Source: Actinomycetes bacterium (GTDB lineage Bacteria > Actinomycetota > Actinomycetes > Actinomycetales > Cellulomonadaceae). From it: a stretch of 6,324 nt of DNA. The position numbers were made by a program, and so were the translations under genes. The DNA lies in contig JAEZBT010000362.1 in NCBI GenBank assembly GCA_023426865.1, positions 1 to 6,324 of the forward strand, read 5' to 3'. The notes beneath the pieces were generated by a model, which made no database searches, had not been told where the DNA came from, and saw only the letters and a program-made list of their open reading frames with translations. Below, in pieces: positions 1-4,865 of the stretch. How positions within the stretch are numbered: the stretch's first letter is position 1; each line of letters opens with the position of its first letter.

Positions 1-307
1 CCTGCAGCCGCCCCGCCTCGCGGCCGGTGATCACCGGGTCGAGGGCCGTGGCCTGCAGGACGGTGCCGATCCGGGCGCGCACCGCGCCGGGGTCGCCGGT
101 GACGTCGACGCCCGCGACGCGGACCTCGCCCGACGTGGGGCGGCGCAGCGTGCAGACGGTCTCGAGCGTCGTGGACTTGCCGGCGCCGTTCGGCCCGAGC
201 AACCCGACGATCTCGCCGGCGTGCACGTCCAGGTCGAGGTGGGCGACGGCGACGGCGGACCCGTAGATCTTCCGCAGCCCGCGGACACGGATGAGTGGTG
301 AGGTCAT
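1..307 (-). CDS. ABC transporter ATP-binding protein, N-terminal part (truncated by window edge)
   Basis: The minus-strand frame from the ATG at 307 stays open to base 1, giving 102 complete codons of a nucleotide-binding domain. The Walker A motif GPNGAGKST lies at residues 38-46, after a typical first strand (LIRVRGLRKIYG) and the LDLDVHAGEIVGLLG lead-in. The Q-loop glutamine is Q85 in IGTVLQATALD. The signature motif, Walker B and H-loop would lie beyond the left edge. The GKSTTLETVCTLRRPTSGEVRVAGVDV style is that of DrrA-like exporter ATPases, which couple ATP hydrolysis at the inner face of the membrane to a separate permease; that subfamily is an inference from the first third only. It is transcribed divergently from the methyltransferase. 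No strong Shine-Dalgarno is present, and a -10-like hexamer ends 7 nt before the ATG, so a leaderless mRNA is likely. A TetR-type palindrome overlaps this promoter. Confidence 0.9.
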   Translation of the reverse strand, partial: MTSPLIRVRGLRKIYGSAVAVAHLDLDVHAGEIVGLLGPNGAGKSTTLETVCTLRRPTSGEVRVAGVDVTGDPGAVRARIGTVLQATALDPVITGREAGRLQ

Positions 308-314
308 GTCGGGC

Positions 315-343
315 AGCCTACCTATCGGTCGGTAGGTTATCAA
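315..343 (-). promoter_or_regulatory. Putative promoter of the ABC transporter gene
   Basis: Read on the minus strand, TTGATA (343-338) is followed by a 17-bp spacer and then TAGGCT (320-315). The -35 is close to TTGACA and the spacing is ideal, while the -10 is only a partial match. The -10 ends 7 nt before the ATG at 307, so transcription would begin at or beside the start codon. This gives a leaderless transcript, which is common in actinobacteria. The assignment rests on pattern matching only. Confidence 0.5.
317..336. promoter_or_regulatory. TetR-type operator-like palindrome in the ABC promoter
   Basis: CCTACCTATCGGTCGGTAGG is symmetric at 8 of 10 base-pair positions about 326/327, with perfect 6-bp outer arms CCTACC/GGTAGG. 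Palindromes of this CTACCGAC-like style and length are typical of TetR-family repressor operators, and DrrA-like exporters are often paired with such repressors. The site fills the spacer of the proposed ABC promoter and touches its -10, so a bound dimer would block RNA polymerase. It lies 40 bp upstream of the methyltransferase start and might affect that gene too. No regulator gene is visible in the window, so the cognate protein is unknown. Confidence 0.6.
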
Positions 344-364
344 ACGCCCAGGTCACTGCGGGTC

Positions 365-370
365 TACGCT
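365..370 (+). promoter_or_regulatory. Putative -10 element of the methyltransferase gene
   Basis: TACGCT ends 6 nt before the ATG at 377, the spacing expected when transcription starts on the A of the start codon. There is no purine-rich ribosome-binding site between it and the ATG. No good -35 is visible 16-18 bp upstream, so the call is weak. Confidence 0.35.
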
Positions 371-376
371 CGCCCT

Positions 377-982
377 ATGCCCTCCGACATCAGCTGGGAC
401 GAGTACAACGCCGCGCAGGCCGGCCGAGCCCCCCGGGCCTCCCTCGGCGCCGCCCTGGAGGCCGTCGACGCGGACGCCCCCACCGTCCGACCGCCCGTCG
501 CGATCGACCTCGGCTGCGGCGAGGGCGTCGAGGTCACCGCGCTGCTCGAGCAGGGCTGGATCGTCCACGCGGTCGACGGCGAGGCGGCCGCCCTCGAGCG
601 GCTCGCCGAGCGCACCCCGCCCGGGCTGCACGAGCGACTGCACATCCACCAGACCGCGTACGGGGACATCGACGTGCTGCCCGACGCCGACCTCGTGCAC
701 GCCTCCTACTCGCTGCCCTACTGCGAACCGGTGCACTTCCACCGGCTGTGGGCGGCGGTCCGCGCGTCACTCCGGCCGGGTGCCGTGCTGGCGTGCCAGC
801 TCTTCGGCCCGCACGACGACTCCTTCGGCGACCCGGAGATGACCTTCCACACGGCCGACGAGGCGCGCGCCCTCTTCGACGGCCTCGAGATCGTCACGTG
901 GACCGAGGAGGACGCCGACGGCACGGCGTACACGGGCCCGAAGCACTGGCACGTGTTCCACGTCGTCGCGCGCCGCCCGTAG
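377..982 (+). CDS. Class I SAM-dependent methyltransferase
   Basis: The 201-residue protein has the Rossmann-type methyltransferase fold signature. Motif I is AIDLGCGEG (residues 42-50), which binds the S-adenosylmethionine carboxypropyl part. It is followed by D67 in VHAVDGE at the end of the second strand, the usual ribose-contacting acidic residue. A motif-IV-like segment, DLVHASYSLPYCEP, spans 105-118, and a later strand-turn reads GAVLACQLFGPHDD. The C-terminal GPKHWHVFHVVARR looks like a conserved family ending. The length is normal for a compact, single-domain cytoplasmic enzyme. It resembles TehB-like or generic small-molecule methyltransferases, but no residue seen here fixes the substrate. 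It is alone on the plus strand, divergent from the ABC gene and convergent with ilvD, so its neighbours give no pathway clue. The ATG at 377 is the only sensible start and seems leaderless. Confidence 0.88.
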   Translation: MPSDISWDEYNAAQAGRAPRASLGAALEAVDADAPTVRPPVAIDLGCGEGVEVTALLEQGWIVHAVDGEAAALERLAERTPPGLHERLHIHQTAYGDIDVLPDADLVHASYSLPYCEPVHFHRLWAAVRASLRPGAVLACQLFGPHDDSFGDPEMTFHTADEARALFDGLEIVTWTEEDADGTAYTGPKHWHVFHVVARRP

Positions 983-986
983 GCGG
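973..986. terminator. Small GC hairpin over the convergent gene ends
   Basis: CCGCC-CGTA-GGCGG forms a 5-bp stem with a 4-nt loop over the methyltransferase stop codon, in the gap before the ilvD stop. Being symmetric, it could act in both directions. It has no U-tract and is short, so it may be only local GC symmetry. Confidence 0.25.
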
Positions 987-994
987 GCGCGGCG

Positions 995-2848
995 TCAGCG
1001 GCGGACGACCGGGGCGACGTCGCGCACGGCGCCCTGGGCCGCCGACGGCGCCATGGCCGCGTAGGCGCGCAGCGCCGGCGACACCTCGCGGTCGCGCGCC
1101 CGGGGCCGGTACCCCCCCGCGGCCTCGAGTGCGGCCCGACGCGCGGCCAGCACCTCGTCGTCCACCGCGAGCGCGATGCGCCGCGCCGGGATGTCGATCT
1201 CGATCCGGTCGCCGTCCTCGACGAGCGCGATGACGCCGCCCGCGGCGGCCTCGGGCGACACGTGGCCGATGGACAGGCCGCTCGTCCCGCCGGAGAACCG
1301 CCCGTCGGTGATCAGCGCGCACACGGCGCCGAGTCCCTTGGCCTTGATGTACGTCGTCGGGTAGAGCATCTCCTGCATCCCCGGCCCGCCGGCCGGCCCC
1401 TCGTACCGCACGACGACGACGTCGCCCGCCTGCACACGCCCGGCCAGGATGGCTTCGACGGCCTCCTCCTGGGACTCGACGACGACCGCCGGCCCGGCGA
1501 AGGTCAGCGCCGACTCTGCGACGCCCGCGGTCTTCACCACGCAGCCGTCCACGGCGAGGTTGCCCGCGAGCACCGCGAGCCCACCGTCGGCGGAGTAGGC
1601 GTGGGCGACGTCGCGGATGCAGCCGGCCGCGGCGTCGTCGTCGAGGGTGTGCCAGCGCTCGCTCTGGGAGAAGGCCGAGGAGGACCGGACGCCACCCGGC
1701 GCCGCGTGGAACAGCTCCACGGCCTCGGGCGACGGGGAGCCGCCGCGCACGTCCCAGTCCTTGAGCCAGGCGTCGAGCGACGGCGCGTGCACGGCGTGCA
1801 CGTCCTCGCGCAGCAGGCCGGCGCGGTGCAGCTCGCCCAGGATGGCGGGGATGCCGCCGGCCCGGTGCACGTCCTCCATGAGATAGGTGCCGTTGGGCGC
1901 GATCTTGGCCAGGCACGGCACCCGCCGCGAGATGGCGTCGATGTCGGTCATCGTGAAGTCGAGCTCGGCCTCGTGCGCCGCCGCGAGGATGTGCAGCACC
2001 GTGTTGGTCGAGCCGCCCATCGCGACGTCGAGCGCCATCGCGTTCTCGAAGGCCGCGCGCGTGGCGACACTGCGCGGCAGCACGGACGCGTCGTCGTGGG
2101 TGTACCAACGCTCGGTCAGCTCGACGGCCATCGCCCCCGCCCGCTCGTACAGGGCCCGACGCGCGGTGTGGGTGGCGAGCACGGAGCCGTTGCCGGGCAG
2201 GGCGAGGCCGAGGGCCTCGAGCAGGCAGTTCATCGAGTTCGCGGTGAACATGCCCGAGCACGAGCCGCAGGTGGGGCACGCGTTGGCCTCGACGAGGGCG
2301 AGGTCCGCGTCGCTGACGGACTCCGAGACGCCGTCGGCCATCGCGTCGATGAGGTGCATCCGCGAGCGGACCGTGCCGTCGACCAGCACCGTCCGGCCGC
2401 CCTCCATCGGCCCGCCGGAGACGAACACCGCGGGGATGTTCAGGCGAAGCGCGGCCATGAGCATGCCGGGCGTGATCTTGTCGCAGTTGGAGATGCACAC
2501 GAGCGCGTCGGCACGGTGCGCGTTGACCATGTACTCGACGGAGTCGGCGATGAGGTCGCGGCTGGGCAGCGAGTAGAGCATCCCGCCGTGGCCCATCGCG
2601 ATGCCGTCGTCGACCGCGATCGTGTTGAACTCGCGCGCCACTCCCCCGGCCGCGTGCACCGCCTCACTGACGATGCGGCCCACCGGCGCCAGGTGCGTGT
2701 GCCCCGGCACGAACTCCGTGAACGAGTTCGCCACGGCGATGATCGGCTTGCCGATGTCGGAGTCCGCGACACCGGTCGCGCGCAGCAGGGCGCGGGCGCC
2801 GGCCATGTTGCGGCCGTGGGTGACGGTGCGGGAACGGAGCTCGGGCAT
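995..2848 (-). CDS. ilvD: Dihydroxy-acid dehydratase (IlvD)
   Basis: IlvD dehydrates 2,3-dihydroxy-isovalerate and 2,3-dihydroxy-3-methylvalerate to the 2-oxo acids that precede valine and isoleucine; the first also feeds leucine and pantothenate. The 617-residue protein matches the 616-residue E. coli enzyme almost colinearly from memory: THGRNMAGARALLRATG at 10-26, FNTIAVDDGIAMGHGGMLYSLPSR at 74-97, ISNCDKITPGM at 119-129, CPTCGSCSGMFTANSMNC at 191-208, and LITDGRFSGGTSGLSIGHVSPEAA at 512-535. Cluster-ligand cysteines are expected at C122 and in the CPTCGSC segment (C194 or neighbours). D81 and D123 are expected Mg ligands, and K124 is the lysine usually carbamylated. The position-49 region reads VPGH without the extra cysteine of the [2Fe-2S] subgroup, so an oxygen-sensitive [4Fe-4S] type is likely. 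The start is supported by GAGAGGA (2859-2853) 4 nt before the ATG. It lies 129 bp downstream of cimA on the same strand. Confidence 0.98.
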   Translation of the reverse strand: MPELRSRTVTHGRNMAGARALLRATGVADSDIGKPIIAVANSFTEFVPGHTHLAPVGRIVSEAVHAAGGVAREFNTIAVDDGIAMGHGGMLYSLPSRDLIADSVEYMVNAHRADALVCISNCDKITPGMLMAALRLNIPAVFVSGGPMEGGRTVLVDGTVRSRMHLIDAMADGVSESVSDADLALVEANACPTCGSCSGMFTANSMNCLLEALGLALPGNGSVLATHTARRALYERAGAMAVELTERWYTHDDASVLPRSVATRAAFENAMALDVAMGGSTNTVLHILAAAHEAELDFTMTDIDAISRRVPCLAKIAPNGTYLMEDVHRAGGIPAILGELHRAGLLREDVHAVHAPSLDAWLKDWDVRGGSPSPEAVELFHAAPGGVRSSSAFSQSERWHTLDDDAAAGCIRDVAHAYSADGGLAVLAGNLAVDGCVVKTAGVAESALTFAGPAVVVESQEEAVEAILAGRVQAGDVVVVRYEGPAGGPGMQEMLYPTTYIKAKGLGAVCALITDGRFSGGTSGLSIGHVSPEAAAGGVIALVEDGDRIEIDIPARRIALAVDDEVLAARRAALEAAGGYRPRARDREVSPALRAYAAMAPSAAQGAVRDVAPVVRR

Positions 2849-2852
2849 GCGG

Positions 2853-2859
2853 TCCTCTC
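2853..2859 (-). promoter_or_regulatory. Ribosome-binding site of ilvD
   Basis: GAGAGGA on the minus strand ends 4 nt before the ATG at 2848. It is the best Shine-Dalgarno match in the window and fixes the ilvD start, in contrast to the apparently leaderless genes elsewhere. Confidence 0.7.
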
Positions 2860-2860
2860 A

Positions 2861-2920
2861 ATCCCTGTGTGGAGCGTTCCCCACCCGTGTGGAGCCTTCG
2901 TCACGGGTGTGGAGCGTTCC
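2861..2920. repeat. Three direct repeats in exact 20-bp register upstream of ilvD
   Basis: The core GTGTGGAGCGTTCC occurs at 2867-2880 and again, identical, at 2907-2920. Between them is GTGTGGAGCCTTCG at 2887-2900, with two differences. The cores start exactly 20 bp apart, so each occupies the same place in a 20-bp unit. A bare GTGTGG at 2967-2972 is also in register (60 bp, three units, further on). The unit occupies the whole upstream side of ilvD and stops just before its ribosome-binding site. It could be a phased operator array, since 20 bp is near two helical turns, or a copy of a dispersed intergenic repeat. The sequence alone does not decide between these. Confidence 0.85.
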
Positions 2921-2961
2921 GGACGCGACACGCGAGCGTGTCGGTCCACAACGCTCCACAC
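2907..2961 (-). repeat. 55-nt inverted repeat (24 bp paired) between cimA and ilvD
   Basis: The arms 2907-2918 (GTGTGGAGCGTT) and 2950-2961 (AACGCTCCACAC) pair over 12 bp. Inside, after a 2x2 internal loop, 2921-2924 (GGAC) pairs with 2944-2947 (GTCC). After a single bulged base at 2925, 2926-2933 (CGACACGC) pairs with 2936-2943. All 24 pairs are Watson-Crick; in RNA the innermost pair would open to make a 4-nt loop. On the mRNA strand the hairpin begins 16 nt after the cimA stop codon. It has no U-tract, so it is not a classical terminator. It could be a U-less terminator, a stabiliser of the cimA 3' end, an attenuating structure before ilvD, or a REP-like element. Confidence 0.8.
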
Positions 2962-2977
2962 GGTGCGTGTGGCGAGG

Positions 2978-4606
2978 CTAGTCCTGATCGGGGTGGGCGC
3001 CGCCGGGCGTCTCGGAACGGTTGGGAACGCCCGCGCGCAGCAGGCCGTAGACGATCGAGTCGACGAGCGCCTCCCACGACGCCTCGATGATGTTCGGGCC
3101 GACCCCGACCGTCATCCAGGTCGCCTCCGCGCCCGTGTCCATGGTCTCGACGAGCACCCGCGTCACCGCGTCGGTGCCCTGCTCGGTGTCGAGGATCCGC
3201 ACCTTGAAGTCGATGAGCTCGAACCTGTCGATCTCCGGATAGGTCGGCGCGACGGCCTTGCGCAGCGCGGCGTCGAGCGCGTTCACCGGGCCGTTCCCCT
3301 CGGCCGTGGCGAGCATCCGCGCGCCGCCGACGTGCATCTTCACCGTCGCCTCGGCGTTCGCCTCGGACGGATTGCCCGGCGTCGTCTCGACGAACACCCG
3401 CCAGGACTCCGTGCAGAAGAACGACGGCCGCGCGCCGTCGAGCTCCTCGCGCAGGAGCAGCTCGAAGGAGGCGTCGGCGGCGTCGTAGGTGTAGCCCTGT
3501 GCTTCGGCGTCCTTCACGCGCGTGGTGACGCGGGTGAGCAGGTCGCCCTGGCCGGCCAGGTCGAAGCCCAGCTCGCGGCCCTTGAGCTCGATCGACGCAC
3601 GCCCCGCCATGTCCGAGATGAGCATCCGCATGTCGTTGCCGACGGCGATCGGGTCGGTGTGCTGGTACATGTCCGGGTCGACCTTGATCGCGGACGCGTG
3701 CAACCCCGCCTTGTGCGCGAACGCGCTCGCACCGACGTACGGCTGGCGCGCGAACGGCGCGATGTTCGTGATCTCCGAGATCGCGTGGCTGATCCGCGTA
3801 AGGTCGCGCAGGCCACCGCCCGCGAGCACGTCGTGGCCCAGCTTGAGCTGGAGGTTCGCGACGACGGCCCCCAGGTCGGCGTTGCCGGTGCGCTCCCCGT
3901 AACCGTTGACGCAGCCCTGGACGTGCGTCGCGCCCGCCGCGACGGCCGCGAGGCTGTTCGCGACCGCGCACCCGGAGTCGTTGTGCGCGTGCATGCCGAT
4001 CCGGCCGTCCGCCTCCGCGCGCACGCGGGCGACGATGTCGTGCACCCAGTCGGGGAGCATGCCGCCGTTGGTGTCGCACAGGCAGACGGTCTCGGCTCCG
4101 GCGTCGAACGCGGCGACGACGGCGCGCAGCGCGTAGTCGGCGTCGTAGCGGAAGCCGTCGAAGAAGTGCTCGGCGTCGAGGATCACGCGCCGACCCTCCC
4201 CGCGCAGGTAGGAGACCGTGTCGCGGATCATCGCGAGGTTCTCCTCGGGGGTGGTCTTCAGGGCCCGCTCCACGTGCCGGATGTCCGACTTGGCGACGAG
4301 CGTGATCACCGACGCCTCGGAGTCGAGCAGCGCGCGGACCTGCGCGTCCTCGTGTGTCTTCGCGCCCGCCTTGCGCGTCGAGCCGAAGGCCGCGAGCTCC
4401 GCGTACCGGAAGTCGAGCTCCTTCGCGGCGCGCTTGAAGAACTCGGTGTCCTTGGGGATGGCGCCCGGCCAGCCGCCCTCGATGTAGCCGACGCCCAGCT
4501 CGTCGAGCAGGGGGGCGATGAGGAGCTTGTCCTGGACGGACAGGTTCATGCCCTCCTGCTGCGCGCCGTCGCGCAGGGTGGTGTCGTAGACGTCGAAGGT
4601 GTCCAC
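2978..4606 (-). CDS. cimA: (R)-citramalate synthase (CimA)
   Basis: CimA condenses pyruvate and acetyl-CoA to (R)-citramalate, the first step of the threonine-independent route to 2-oxobutanoate and isoleucine. The DRE-TIM barrel is clear: DTTLRDGAQQEG at residues 8-19 (R12 and D13 catalytic or metal site), YIEGGWPGAIPKD at 41-53, which is characteristic of this family rather than LeuA, HAHND at 206-210 (metal-binding histidines), and GYGERTGN at 235-242. AFAHKAGLHASA follows at 296-306. About 395-525 is a LeuA-type regulatory dimerisation domain, the usual site of feedback inhibition. I chose the GTG at 4606, giving 542 residues, because the protein then begins MDTFDVYDTTLRDG like the family, and GAGAAGAG (4621-4614) lies 7 nt upstream. 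The frame stays open upstream to a TTG at 4711, but that codon overlaps the terminator tail of the leader. It follows an attenuator-like leader and precedes ilvD. Alternative name: homocitrate/isopropylmalate-synthase-family protein. Confidence 0.93.
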   Translation of the reverse strand: MDTFDVYDTTLRDGAQQEGMNLSVQDKLLIAPLLDELGVGYIEGGWPGAIPKDTEFFKRAAKELDFRYAELAAFGSTRKAGAKTHEDAQVRALLDSEASVITLVAKSDIRHVERALKTTPEENLAMIRDTVSYLRGEGRRVILDAEHFFDGFRYDADYALRAVVAAFDAGAETVCLCDTNGGMLPDWVHDIVARVRAEADGRIGMHAHNDSGCAVANSLAAVAAGATHVQGCVNGYGERTGNADLGAVVANLQLKLGHDVLAGGGLRDLTRISHAISEITNIAPFARQPYVGASAFAHKAGLHASAIKVDPDMYQHTDPIAVGNDMRMLISDMAGRASIELKGRELGFDLAGQGDLLTRVTTRVKDAEAQGYTYDAADASFELLLREELDGARPSFFCTESWRVFVETTPGNPSEANAEATVKMHVGGARMLATAEGNGPVNALDAALRKAVAPTYPEIDRFELIDFKVRILDTEQGTDAVTRVLVETMDTGAEATWMTVGVGPNIIEASWEALVDSIVYGLLRAGVPNRSETPGGAHPDQD

Positions 4607-4613
4607 TGGCGTG

Positions 4614-4621
4614 CTCTTCTC
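4614..4621 (-). promoter_or_regulatory. Ribosome-binding site of cimA
   Basis: GAGAAGAG on the minus strand lies 7 nt before the GTG at 4606. It is an imperfect but correctly spaced Shine-Dalgarno sequence and supports the 542-residue form of CimA over longer N-terminal extensions. Confidence 0.5.
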
Positions 4622-4636
4622 GTGGTCTCGCGGAGG

Positions 4637-4653
4637 GGGCCGGGAGCCGGCCC
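4637..4653 (-). other. GC hairpin in the cimA leader downstream of the attenuator
   Basis: GGGCCGG-GAG-CCGGCCC on the plus strand is a perfect 7-bp inverted repeat with a 3-nt spacer. On the transcript it lies after the terminator and about 30 nt before the cimA GTG. It has no U-tract. It may insulate the ribosome-binding site or be incidental. Confidence 0.45.
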
Positions 4654-4709
4654 GGGTCACGGGGTCTGCCGTGCTGGGTGACAGCCGGGCGGGGTGTGCC
4701 CGGACCAAC

Positions 4710-4739
4710 AAAAAGACCCCCCGAGGTCACGGGAGGTCT
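4710..4739 (-). terminator. Intrinsic terminator (attenuator) in the cimA leader
   Basis: On the minus strand AGACCTCCC (4739-4731) pairs with GGGGGGTCT (4722-4714): nine contiguous pairs, eight Watson-Crick and one G.U wobble, around an 8-nt loop. The 3' end of the stem runs into five U residues (4714-4710). This is the only canonical U-tailed terminator in the window. It lies 103 nt before the cimA start, downstream of a tiny Leu-Ile-Ile leader ORF, and no complete gene lies between it and the promoter. Its job is therefore to stop transcription before cimA. Its 5' arm starts immediately after the preceding hairpin. Confidence 0.9.
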
Positions 4740-4754
4740 GCGCGCTCGGCGGGT
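4716..4754 (-). promoter_or_regulatory. Proposed antiterminator pairing, exclusive with the terminator
   Basis: On the transcript ACCCGCCGAG (4754-4745) can pair with CTCGGGGGGT (4725-4716) at 9 of 10 positions, with one G-G mismatch. The first segment is the loop and 3' arm of the pre-hairpin; the second is the end of the terminator loop plus most of its 3' arm. The pairing therefore breaks both other stems and would prevent termination. The pairing is visible in the sequence; its use in the cell is inferred. Confidence 0.55.
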
Positions 4755-4766
4755 GGCCGGGCGCGC
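4740..4766 (-). promoter_or_regulatory. Pre-terminator hairpin of the cimA attenuator
   Basis: On the transcript GCGCGC (4766-4761) pairs with GCGCGC (4745-4740), and CGGC (4759-4756) pairs with GCCG (4750-4747). A single C-A mismatch separates the two helices and the loop is CACCC. The 5' arm begins on the last base of the leader-peptide stop codon, so a ribosome stalled at the Ile codons would cover it. The 3' arm abuts the terminator stem. It corresponds to the 1:2 pause/protector hairpin of classical attenuators. Confidence 0.65.
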
Positions 4767-4795
4767 TAGCCGATAATCAGGGTGAACGAGGTCAC
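4766..4795 (-). CDS. Leader peptide MTSFTLIIG (attenuation peptide for cimA)
   Basis: A GTG-initiated ORF of nine codons plus TAG encodes MTSFTLIIG. Residues 6-8 are Leu-Ile-Ile, encoded CTG ATT ATC immediately before the final Gly codon and stop. ATT is likely rare in so GC-rich a genome, which would sharpen stalling. CimA makes an isoleucine precursor, so Ile codons here fit control by charged tRNA-Ile; Leu may add to it. The stop codon overlaps the first base of the pre-hairpin. There is no Shine-Dalgarno, but a -10-like CATGAT ends 6 nt upstream of the GTG, which suggests leaderless translation. The in-frame stop further upstream and the lack of other in-frame starts make GTG the only choice. 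The overlapping MMRP ORF is not a credible alternative. Confidence 0.72.
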   Translation of the reverse strand: MTSFTLIIG

Positions 4796-4801
4796 GGCCG
4801 C

Positions 4802-4831
4802 ATCATGCCATGGCTACGCGACCGTAGGGAA
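4802..4831 (-). promoter_or_regulatory. Putative promoter of the cimA leader
   Basis: On the minus strand TTCCCT (4831-4826) and CATGAT (4807-4802) are separated by 18 bp. CATGAT is a good -10 for this GC background, while the -35 matches consensus at only about half its positions. Transcription would start near 4795, on the GTG of the leader peptide. The promoter lies between the hairpin that follows the flavodoxin gene and the leader. Confidence 0.5.
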
Positions 4832-4840
4832 GCGGACGCC

Positions 4841-4862
4841 GGGCGGGTGTCGGCGCCCGCCC
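4841..4862 (-). terminator. U-less hairpin after the flavodoxin-like gene
   Basis: GGGCGGG (4841-4847) and CCCGCCC (4856-4862) form a perfect 7-bp all-GC stem with an 8-nt loop, starting 3 nt after the flavodoxin stop codon at 4866. No U-tract follows it on the transcript. Such hairpins are common at actinobacterial gene ends, so it may separate this gene from the cimA leader promoter just beyond it. Confidence 0.5.
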
Positions 4863-4865
4863 ACG

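Noticed and set aside
295..1233. A 312-codon plus-strand frame overlapping the methyltransferase
   Set aside because: The translation is dominated by Arg/Pro/Gly with no motif, whereas the 377-982 frame has SAM-binding motifs.
894..2498. A 534-codon minus-strand frame overlapping ilvD
   Set aside because: It is an alternative-frame shadow; the true ilvD frame carries every family motif.
2861..2961. CRISPR array from the regular repeats before ilvD
   Set aside because: The repeat core is 14 bp with 6-bp gaps, far too short for repeats and spacers. One copy is inverted and no cas genes are visible.
1262..4681. A 1139-codon open frame on the plus strand, antisense to ilvD and cimA
   Set aside because: It runs opposite two unmistakable conserved genes. 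Its protein is Arg/Gly/Val/His-rich without any domain, as expected when the antisense frame of GC-rich codons lacks stops.
2901..4730. A 609-codon minus-strand frame overlapping cimA in another phase
   Set aside because: It is Arg/Ala/Gly-rich low-complexity translation, and the overlapping frame encodes full-length CimA with all active-site motifs.
4607..4795. T-box riboswitch upstream of cimA
   Set aside because: I saw no TGGNACCGCG-like T-box sequence or specifier stem. The leader ORF with Ile codons explains the terminator better.
4792..4806. Alternative leader peptide MMRP from the ATG at 4806
   Set aside because: It has no Ile/Leu codons and no ribosome-binding site, and its ATG overlaps the likely -10 element.
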